From an uncultured Bacteroidota bacterium (GTDB taxonomy: Bacteria > Bacteroidota > Bacteroidia > UBA7662): a stretch of 5,184 nucleotides of DNA. Every line of letters begins with the position of its first letter. Within the stretch, counting starts at the first letter, position 1. The stretch is taken from NCBI GenBank assembly GCA_903856555.1, contig CAIOCC010000153.1:1-5184 (forward strand). The letters are read 5' to 3'. Under the pieces are notes generated by a model, which saw only the letters and a program-made list of their open reading frames with translations, searched no databases and was not told the DNA's origin. Shown piece by piece: positions 1-5,184 of this stretch. The translations under genes and the position numbers were made by a program.

Positions 1-1
1 A

Positions 2-295
2 TACAACGGTTCTTATCCTGGTATCCTCAAGGCCTTTATCGACGCACTGGCTTTCCCCAGGTCCTTGCAAGGCAAAAGGGCAGCCATGATTGGCTTATCG
101 GATGGAACCCAAGGGGCGGCTTTGGGCATGGCTCATTTTGCAGATGTTTTGAACTATGCCGGGGCGGTGGCATTGCCATTGCGCCCTCGTCTCATCCAAA
201 TTAATCGTTACATGGAAGGGGATCAACTGGTTCACGAACCTTACCTGCGTTTGTTGGAACAACACGCGGACTCCTTGATGGCGCTGCTGCGTTGA
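2..295 (+). CDS. NAD(P)H-dependent FMN reductase, C-terminal part (5' end outside window)
   Basis: This is the last 97 codons of a flavodoxin-like FMN reductase; the frame is open to the left edge, so the true start and N-terminal FMN phosphate-binding loop lie outside. The visible protein begins with YNGSYPGILKAFIDAL, the hallmark of the NADPH-dependent FMN reductase family (FMN_red, PF03358), in which the Tyr-Asn-Gly-Ser stretch packs against the flavin. It continues with the family's next strand and loop, GKRAAMIGLSDGTQGAALG, then a helix and the LNYAGAVALPLR segment. Such proteins are cytoplasmic, usually about 170-190 residues, and reduce FMN, quinones or azo compounds with NAD(P)H; the natural substrate cannot be told from sequence. 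A TTG at 65 is not the start, because family-conserved sequence extends upstream of it. The gene is convergent with the protease array and shows no functional link to it. It stops at TGA 293-295, two bases before a strong hairpin. Confidence 0.87.
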   Translation, partial: YNGSYPGILKAFIDALAFPRSLQGKRAAMIGLSDGTQGAALGMAHFADVLNYAGAVALPLRPRLIQINRYMEGDQLVHEPYLRLLEQHADSLMALLR

Positions 296-296
296 T

Positions 297-323
297 GATC
301 GCGGTAGGGAGTCTTACCCGATC
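297..323 (+). terminator. Hairpin just after the FMN reductase stop, probable terminator
   Basis: GATCG (297-301) pairs with CGATC (319-323), and after a one-base bulge at C302, GGTAGG (303-308) pairs with CTTACC (313-318) with one G-T wobble, closing a four-base loop GAGT. This gives 11 base pairs starting two bases after the reductase stop codon. No T-run follows on either strand, so it is not a canonical intrinsic terminator. It may stop transcription with help, or protect the 3' end of either convergent transcript. Confidence 0.5.
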
Positions 324-349
324 GAAACTTGTATTGGTAGCTTCTTAGC

Positions 350-374
350 GGGCGATTCGGATGCAGTCACGCCC
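350..374. other. Weaker hairpin in the convergent spacer
   Basis: GGGCG (350-354) and CGCCC (370-374) can pair around a 15-base loop. It lies 24 bases beyond the stop codon of the last protease gene on the minus strand, so it could be part of that operon's 3' end. Only five pairs, a long loop and no T-run on either strand make this a weak call. The rest of the 102-base spacer (296-397) holds nothing else I can support. Confidence 0.25.
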
Positions 375-397
375 ATTCTAGAATTCCGATAAAAATC

Positions 398-1945
398 CTA
401 GTAAACGACGAAACGTGCTCTCGCGTTTTGGCCTTCCCCACTGGCTTCAAAAAAGTACAGACCTGCTTCAAAATTGCTGAGGGAGTATTCTCGCAGCCCT
501 TCCCCTGCCTGGTACGTGTCGGTCAAGATAACCTTGCCGCTGTAATCGCTGATCCGAATCTGCATGGGCTTGGTGCTTGGTGCGGTGGACAGGGCATCTG
601 CTTGCCAATTCAAGGACTGGTTCCTGTTAAGTAGGGTGGGGTACAATCGCCATTCGGGTTGGATGATTCCATTGACCGAGGCCCCAAAAGGGGTGGTTGT
701 GCTAAAGGTCCGAATGGACGATGACGGCGCACAGGTCGAAGCCGGGTTAAGGGGTTTGACCGTGACGGAATAATTTCCGCTTGAGCCCAAATCAGGTCCG
801 GTGTACAAGAAGCTGGTATCGTTCACCCAACGCTCAAACATCAGCGTGATACCCCGAACAACGCGCACATAATACATGGTGGCATTGGGTACCGATGTCC
901 AGCGAAAGAAAACCCAGTTGGCAGGGGAGGGGGAAGCTCCTACCGCCGGTTCCAATAGGGTGGTGGTACTGCGCACGGTGTCGTAGGCCGGCATGGGAGG
1001 CAGAAGTAGATAAGACCGAGGGCCGTTGCCACCGCTCGTACCAGTTAGGGTGTTCCGCATCACCGAAATTTGTTGGTTCGAAAAACGATTTTGGCAATTG
1101 TCCAGGGAATACGACATGAACAAAGCTGCATCCGGTCGGAAAGGGTCCCCGTTTAGATCGGTATCTTGGGGTGCGGCGCTGTTGCAAGGCCAGCGGGTTC
1201 CAATAAAATCAGCAGGCGTATCACAAAAACGGTCTCCAGCGTTGGCGCAATTGGATGCTTGCCGACCGTTCGCAGTATCGTTGGGATTGCGCGTGACTCT
1301 TTCGGCAAAGACCCCTTGCGGCTGGGGGCTCGTTCCTTCAAAGGGGTGTGGCAAGGCCAGGTAATGCCCCATTTCGTGGGCCAGGGTGGAATTGCCCGGT
1401 TGCGAACACGAAACACTCATCATCAAGCCTCCTTGACGCAGGGTGGTACCGGCACCGGATCCTGGAAAAGTGGCGTAACCGCAGAGGCCCATGGCGGAGA
1501 GATCCACATAATGGACATTCACCGTTCTGGAAACATTGTAGGTGCTCATCTGGGTATTGCCTTGGCCCCAACCGGTATGATAATACAGGTTACCGTCGTA
1601 GATATAATTGGGTTGGTCCTTCAAATAAAAATGGATCCCGCTGGAACGGTATTTCTGGTTGAGTTCACACAGCGTCGTCAGCAGGGCAGGCACTTGCATG
1701 AAATTGTTGTTGCCGGGGGCACGAACGATGTGGGCCTTGAACGGAATATTAATTCTTGTAACAACACCCGAATCCCGTTCGGCTTGGTAGGTTTGGGCCA
1801 AGGCTTCGAGGTAGGCAAAATGCGCCGAATCCGGGGAGGCGGTTCCGCACAAACCTTGGGCAGGCATCTGGGCCTGGGTTCTGGAGCCAAGGAGCAAGGC
1901 CAGGATTGTCAAAAATCCGGTGCAAAGAGAACAGAGGTGGCGCAT
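398..1945 (-). CDS. Secreted M43-family zinc metalloprotease with T9SS type A sorting domain (third gene of array)
   Basis: A 515-residue exported protease. Residues 1-25 form a Sec signal peptide (hydrophobic core FLTILALLLG, likely cleavage after TQA); there is no lipobox. A short propeptide follows with Cys33-Gly-Thr. The M43 (PF05572) domain starts near INIPFKAHIV (65-74) and carries HEMGHYLALPH (190-200), giving zinc ligands His190, His194 and His200 and catalytic Glu191; GDRFCDTPADF (237-247) and the Met-turn FMSYS (Met277) complete the family signature. The usual Gly of HExxHxxGxxH is Ala197. A fibronectin-III-like module spans about 320-416 (FFRWTSVPNATMYYVRV). The end, about 430-515, is a divergent T9SS type A domain: YPTLLNRNQ replaces the usual YPNP, followed by ISDYSGKVIL and FEAGLYFFEA. 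Nine cysteines are shared with both neighbours. An in-frame TAG two codons upstream fixes the start at or after 1945. The previous gene ends 18 bases upstream, so co-transcription is likely. Family known; substrate unknown. Confidence 0.95.
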   Translation of the reverse strand: MRHLCSLCTGFLTILALLLGSRTQAQMPAQGLCGTASPDSAHFAYLEALAQTYQAERDSGVVTRINIPFKAHIVRAPGNNNFMQVPALLTTLCELNQKYRSSGIHFYLKDQPNYIYDGNLYYHTGWGQGNTQMSTYNVSRTVNVHYVDLSAMGLCGYATFPGSGAGTTLRQGGLMMSVSCSQPGNSTLAHEMGHYLALPHPFEGTSPQPQGVFAERVTRNPNDTANGRQASNCANAGDRFCDTPADFIGTRWPCNSAAPQDTDLNGDPFRPDAALFMSYSLDNCQNRFSNQQISVMRNTLTGTSGGNGPRSYLLLPPMPAYDTVRSTTTLLEPAVGASPSPANWVFFRWTSVPNATMYYVRVVRGITLMFERWVNDTSFLYTGPDLGSSGNYSVTVKPLNPASTCAPSSSIRTFSTTTPFGASVNGIIQPEWRLYPTLLNRNQSLNWQADALSTAPSTKPMQIRISDYSGKVILTDTYQAGEGLREYSLSNFEAGLYFFEASGEGQNARARFVVY

Positions 1946-1963
1946 CGGCTATGATTTAGATTT

Positions 1964-3496
1964 TTAGGGAAGTCGCAACAGGCGCACCGTCATGCGTTGC
2001 CTGTTTTGGGCGCATTCCAAACGGTAGGACCCCGTAGGCAAATCCCCGGGTAAGTGAATAAGTGCCCCGGAATCCTCGGGCCAGAAGCTGCCATCGCAGA
2101 CGACGCGTCCCAATTGATCCTTGAGGTTCCAATCGAGGGTCGTACCAGCTTGGATCCCATCGAGTGTTAGAGGGGTGCCTTCCTGGAACACCGTCGGGTA
2201 AACCCGAGCCTGCAGGGTGTTGGAAGCATCGTTGATGCCTGCAAAAACGTAGGTGGAAGTACTAAACGAATCCCTGGGCGAATAGGCCGAGCACAAATCA
2301 CCACCGTTCAAACCACGAACAACCCAGCTGTATTGGCGAACGCCCCGAAGTCGATTCCCCAAGGCATGGTAGAAGGTATCCGGAACCAAGGTATCAAAGA
2401 CATTCACATTGAACTGAAAAATACGCAATTGGTACAAGGTGGCGCCGGGCAGGGTATTCCAGCGGAACAACGCATTGTTAGGAACAACGGTATCCGTTAT
2501 TTGAGGGAAGATTTTGGTGGGAGTACCAACGATGGTCCCAAAAACCGGAGGGGGACTGAGGGTCAAATAGCCGCGAGGTGCCGAAACGGTATTCACAGTG
2601 GCCCGCATGGCTTCCATTTGTTGTTGGCTAAAGCGAGACATGCAATTGTCGTTGGAATAACTCATGTAATACGATGAGTCCGGCCTAAAGAGATCGTTGT
2701 TAAGGTCCAACTGCACTCTCCAAGATGGACAGGCCCAACGAGAGTCAATAAAGTCCGAAGGTGTATCGCAAAAACGATCGCCGGAGGTAAAACAATTGGC
2801 CGATAGCCGCGGAGGGGTTTCGTTAAAATTACGGGTTACCCTCTCGGCGATGGGATCCACAGGGTTGGACGAGGTCTCGTCAAAAGTATGAGGAAGGTTG
2901 AGGTAATGCCCTAGTTCATGAGCCAAGGTGGTTCCTTCGGGTTGCGAACATCCAAAAGACATCACAACGGCCCCGTCGTTTTGGAAACCGCCCGGCCCCG
3001 TTAAAGGATAAAAAGCAAAACCGCAGAGGCTCATCCCAGACAGATCCGTATAATAAATGTTGATGGTTCTGGCCACGTTGTTCTGGTCGATCATCGTCAT
3101 CAAGGGCTGGTACGAGGTCGCTCCGTAGTAGGCGGTGTTGTCAATAAACTTAACCCGCTCCACCAAATAAAACGAAATGCGCGCGGGCAAAAAGCGTTGG
3201 TTCAGGTTGCATAGCGTGGCAAAAACAGCGCTTTCGCTCATTCCTCCAAAGCCCGAACTGCTACGGACGATATGGGCGGTCACCGGTAAACGAATCCAAC
3301 TCGTGTCTTCGGTTTGAATCCCATAGCTAGAGGCCAAACTTTCCAAATACGAGAGGGTTGATGCAGGAGCAGGACCTGTTCCGCAGGTTCCATTGTTTTG
3401 GGCCAAAACACCCGTGGTGGCCCCCAAGAACAAGAGTGCCAAAAGCGCGGTGGTACGGCGAACGATGCTCATCATCATCTCGGGGAAGAATATCAT
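1964..3496 (-). CDS. Secreted M43-family zinc metalloprotease with T9SS type A sorting domain (middle gene of array)
   Basis: A 510-residue paralogue of its two neighbours. The start is uncertain: an in-frame TAA lies two codons upstream of ATG 3496, but Met codons 7, 8 and 9 (3478, 3475, 3472) precede a more typical signal peptide, MSIVRRTTALLALLFLG, with cleavage likely after VLA (residue 32). Cys38-Gly-Thr opens the short propeptide. The M43 domain starts near IRLPVTAHIV (68-77) and holds HELGHYLNLPH (193-203): zinc ligands His193, His197 and His203, catalytic Glu194, and Asn200 in place of the metzincin Gly. GDRFCDTPSDF (239-249) and the Met-turn YMSYS (Met278) follow. A fibronectin-III-like module covers about 320-413 (LFRWNTLPGATLYQLRI). 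Residues about 428-510 are a T9SS type A domain with YPTVF, KDQLGRVV and LPTGSYRLE; two extra cysteines, 467 and 495, occur only here and could pair. It lies 25 bases after the first gene and 18 before the third. Substrate unknown. Confidence 0.95.
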   Translation of the reverse strand: MIFFPEMMMSIVRRTTALLALLFLGATTGVLAQNNGTCGTGPAPASTLSYLESLASSYGIQTEDTSWIRLPVTAHIVRSSSGFGGMSESAVFATLCNLNQRFLPARISFYLVERVKFIDNTAYYGATSYQPLMTMIDQNNVARTINIYYTDLSGMSLCGFAFYPLTGPGGFQNDGAVVMSFGCSQPEGTTLAHELGHYLNLPHTFDETSSNPVDPIAERVTRNFNETPPRLSANCFTSGDRFCDTPSDFIDSRWACPSWRVQLDLNNDLFRPDSSYYMSYSNDNCMSRFSQQQMEAMRATVNTVSAPRGYLTLSPPPVFGTIVGTPTKIFPQITDTVVPNNALFRWNTLPGATLYQLRIFQFNVNVFDTLVPDTFYHALGNRLRGVRQYSWVVRGLNGGDLCSAYSPRDSFSTSTYVFAGINDASNTLQARVYPTVFQEGTPLTLDGIQAGTTLDWNLKDQLGRVVCDGSFWPEDSGALIHLPGDLPTGSYRLECAQNRQRMTVRLLRLP

Positions 3497-3521
3497 AGAT
3501 TAGGAGTAGGGTAGGGTAAGC

Positions 3522-5144
3522 TTAGCGCAGCGACCAGCGGCCAACGCGAGCTCCGCCGCGTTCATTGTTCAGACGAACGGTGTAAAGCCCGGGCGCCAAA
3601 CCACCGGCAGGAAACAGTGCTTGGTGGGTACCATCCCCATCCAATACCTGGGTATGGACGATGCGACCGCGGATATCCAGCCATTCCATTTGGGTTTGTT
3701 GATCCTTGGCGTAGGATTCCTCCAAGAAGATCCAGCCTCCATCCGACCCGGCGGGGTTGGGGTAGAAACGAAAATCGGCGGTTGTTACCATGTCCCGGAT
3801 ATTGGAAGCGCCTACGGTTCTGAATTTCCAATAATTGCCGGTGGTTGAGGCTGAATAGGAACCGCAGGTGACCTTGTGATTAATGGCTTTGACCGACCAA
3901 TAGTAATCCACATTGGGATTCAGCGAAGAGCCCGTGTATTGATAAGTGGTGTCGTTTACAATTCGGTCCTCGATCAAGGTGGTAAACGTGAATTGTCGGC
4001 TAATGCGGAGCAGGTACATGGTCGCACCGGGTACGCGGTTCCAACGGAACGTGAGGTTAGGTACGTTGTTGGTGCTGTTGTTCAGGGGATGAAGATGGGT
4101 GGGCTTGCTATCCAAAATCGTATCGTAGGGAGCAATGGGGGGCGATGTTAGGTACAATCGCGGACCGGCTTGTCCGTTGGCCACCGTAACGGTGGCCTTC
4201 ATGGCTGCTTTTTGTTGAACCGAAAAGGAATCCTGACAGGCATCATCGGCGTAACTCATATAATACCGTCCAACCGGATTGAATAAATCGTTGTTGTAAT
4301 CCCGAACGGTGGTATTGATGCCCGGGCAGTTCCAGCGGTCCGGTCGAAAGTCCGATGGAGTATCGCAGAAGCGATCCCCGGCCGTTGCGCAATTGGCCGG
4401 AAGGCGGGGGGCCACTTCGTTGGCTAGGCGGGTCACCCGCTCCGCCCCGGCAGCGGCAGGAGCATCGCTGGTTGTTTGAAAAGGATGTGGAAGGCTGAGA
4501 AAATGCCCCATTTCATGGGCCCAAGTGGAGTTTCCTGCACCACTACAGCCAATGCTCAGGTAAATGGCGCCCTGACGGAAGGTGGAGATGGGTTCGCCTG
4601 TTCCGGGAAAATTGGCAAAGCCGCATAACTGCATGACCGATAGGTTGCAGAAGTAAACATTGATAACCCGCGATACATTGTGCAGGTCGTTGATGGTGCC
4701 TGCCGTTGCAAAGCTGGGGAGGTTGTACCAGGCCGAATTGTTGATGTAATTGATATCACCGCGCAGGAAAAATTGAATCCCGGTGTTCCGGTAGTGGTTG
4801 TTGAGCTCGCAGAGATTCCGCGATAACTGTTCCAGGGTATAGCGATTGGTACCCGCATCGGTGCCAATAAAGTGGGCCTTGATGGGGAGGAAGACCGTGC
4901 TTTGGACCTGTTCGGTGGCCAATTCGTTCAATACACCGGAGGCATGCAGTCCTTCGATCCAGCGCAGGGTGGAGGCCGGAGCAGAACCGGTACCGCAGTA
5001 ACCATCCCCTACCGCGGACTGAGCGCGGGCGGCCTGGCCGCCAAAGACGAAGGGAACGCAGGCCAAGAACAAGGCGCGTAACAGCAGGCCTTGAAGTGGT
5101 AGGCCCAAGGTGGCCCGAAGGATGTTTCGAGAGAGGTTTTTCAT
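3522..5144 (-). CDS. Secreted M43-family zinc metalloprotease with T9SS type A sorting domain (first gene of array)
   Basis: The first and longest copy, 540 residues. Residues 1-41 form an unusually long Sec signal peptide (MKNLSRNILRATLG, hydrophobic core LLLRALFLACVPFVFGG, likely cleavage after ARA). Cys50-Gly-Thr marks the propeptide. The M43 domain starts near FLPIKAHFIG (85-94) and has HEMGHFLSLPH (210-220): zinc ligands His210, His214 and His220, catalytic Glu211, and Ser217 at the usual Gly. GDRFCDTPSDF (256-266) and the Met-turn YMSYA (Met296), followed by DDACQDSFSVQQ, complete the signature. A fibronectin-III-like module spans about 340-443 (TFRWNRVPGATMYLLRI ... YYWSVKAIN). The sorting domain (about 456-540) is the most canonical of the three: FRFYPNPAG, WLDIRGRIV, GGLAPGLYTVRL. 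The predicted role is extracellular proteolysis after Sec and T9SS export; a close functional precedent is mirolysin of Tannerella forsythia, an M43 enzyme using the same route. No upstream in-frame stop exists before the window edge, but this ATG fits both the signal peptide and the promoter. Substrate unknown. Confidence 0.95.
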   Translation of the reverse strand: MKNLSRNILRATLGLPLQGLLLRALFLACVPFVFGGQAARAQSAVGDGYCGTGSAPASTLRWIEGLHASGVLNELATEQVQSTVFLPIKAHFIGTDAGTNRYTLEQLSRNLCELNNHYRNTGIQFFLRGDINYINNSAWYNLPSFATAGTINDLHNVSRVINVYFCNLSVMQLCGFANFPGTGEPISTFRQGAIYLSIGCSGAGNSTWAHEMGHFLSLPHPFQTTSDAPAAAGAERVTRLANEVAPRLPANCATAGDRFCDTPSDFRPDRWNCPGINTTVRDYNNDLFNPVGRYYMSYADDACQDSFSVQQKAAMKATVTVANGQAGPRLYLTSPPIAPYDTILDSKPTHLHPLNNSTNNVPNLTFRWNRVPGATMYLLRISRQFTFTTLIEDRIVNDTTYQYTGSSLNPNVDYYWSVKAINHKVTCGSYSASTTGNYWKFRTVGASNIRDMVTTADFRFYPNPAGSDGGWIFLEESYAKDQQTQMEWLDIRGRIVHTQVLDGDGTHQALFPAGGLAPGLYTVRLNNERGGARVGRWSLR

Positions 5145-5172
5145 GGTTTCTGGAAAGGTTAGCCCAATAAAG

Positions 5173-5180
5173 CAAAAATA
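5173..5180 (-). promoter_or_regulatory. Bacteroidota -7 promoter box for the protease array
   Basis: The minus strand reads TATTTTTG here, an exact match to the Bacteroidota primary sigma factor -7 consensus TAnnTTTG. Transcription would start a few bases further on, near 5165-5169, leaving a leader of roughly 20-25 bases before ATG 5144, a normal length. The partner TTTG box near -33 would fall beyond position 5184, outside the window, so only half of the promoter can be assessed. The leader is without an obvious Shine-Dalgarno sequence, which is usual in this phylum. I saw no comparable match in the gaps before the second and third genes. Confidence 0.6.
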
Positions 5181-5184
5181 CGGG

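Noticed and set aside
375..384. Perfect 10-base palindrome ATTCTAGAAT in the convergent spacer
   Set aside because: Too short and without a loop to form a stable hairpin, and there is no neighbouring gene start it could control as an operator.
834..1187. Minus-strand open frame of 117 codons in another frame of the third protease, which might suggest a frameshift
   Set aside because: The main frame stays open and keeps homology to both neighbours right through this stretch, so there is no frameshift.
1166..1954. Long plus-strand open frame of 262 codons opposite the third protease gene
   Set aside because: It lies wholly antisense to a gene with clear M43 and T9SS motifs, its translation resembles no domain I know, and it is rich in Gly and Arg as expected from reading the complement of this coding sequence.
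2333..2677. Plus-strand open frame of 114 codons inside the middle protease
   Set aside because: Antisense shadow with no recognisable domain and no promoter or start-site support.
1215..4400. Similar DNA stretches at about 1215-1255, 2760-2800 and 4360-4400 that look like a dispersed repeat
   Set aside because: They encode the conserved GDRFCDTPxDF motif of the three paralogues; identity breaks at synonymous sites, so they are homologous codons and not a mobile or regulatory repeat.
4756..5175. Minus-strand open frame of 139 codons overlapping the start of the first protease
   Set aside because: It is a frame shadow of the signal peptide and propeptide region, very rich in Arg, Leu and Pro, with no motif; its start falls within the promoter box.
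1..5184. Possible defence system, CRISPR array, transposon, tRNA or rRNA
   Set aside because: The window is almost fully occupied by the reductase fragment and three protease genes; no direct-repeat array, terminal inverted repeats, transposase motifs or RNA gene structure is visible.

Overview
The window most likely comes from the chromosome of a Bacteroidota bacterium. Three things point there: all three complete genes end in type IX secretion (T9SS) type A sorting domains, which are confined to that phylum; the only visible promoter element is the Bacteroidota -7 box TAnnTTTG; and start codons lack clear Shine-Dalgarno sequences. Base composition looks moderate, a little above half G+C by eye, which would suit a free-living environmental member, but I cannot name a genus.

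Layout: the left edge (2-295, + strand) holds the C-terminal 97 codons of an NAD(P)H-dependent FMN reductase. A short convergent spacer (296-397) follows and contains two hairpins, the first a plausible terminator for the reductase. The rest of the window is a head-to-tail array of three minus-strand paralogues, transcribed right to left: 5144-3522, then 3496-1964, then 1945-398. The gaps are only 25 and 18 bases and hold no visible promoter or terminator, so they look like one transcription unit. A TAnnTTTG match at 5173-5180 sits about 30 bases upstream of the first start codon and is its likely promoter.

Each paralogue has the same architecture: Sec signal peptide, short propeptide with a Cys-Gly-Thr motif, M43 (pappalysin/cytophagalysin-like) zinc metalloprotease domain with HExxHxxxxxH and a downstream Met-turn, a fibronectin-III-like module, and a C-terminal T9SS type A sorting domain. 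They are predicted to be exported through Sec, moved across the outer membrane by T9SS, and released or anchored at the surface to degrade external protein. Sequence divergence is high, so the triplication is old. The copies differ in the zinc-site flank, the fibronectin-like module and especially the sorting domain, which suggests different substrates or fates rather than simple dosage.

I see no mobile element, CRISPR array, RNA gene or defence system. The most interesting content is the protease array itself: coordinated expression of three divergent secreted metalloproteases with a non-canonical residue at the conserved glycine of the metzincin zinc motif.
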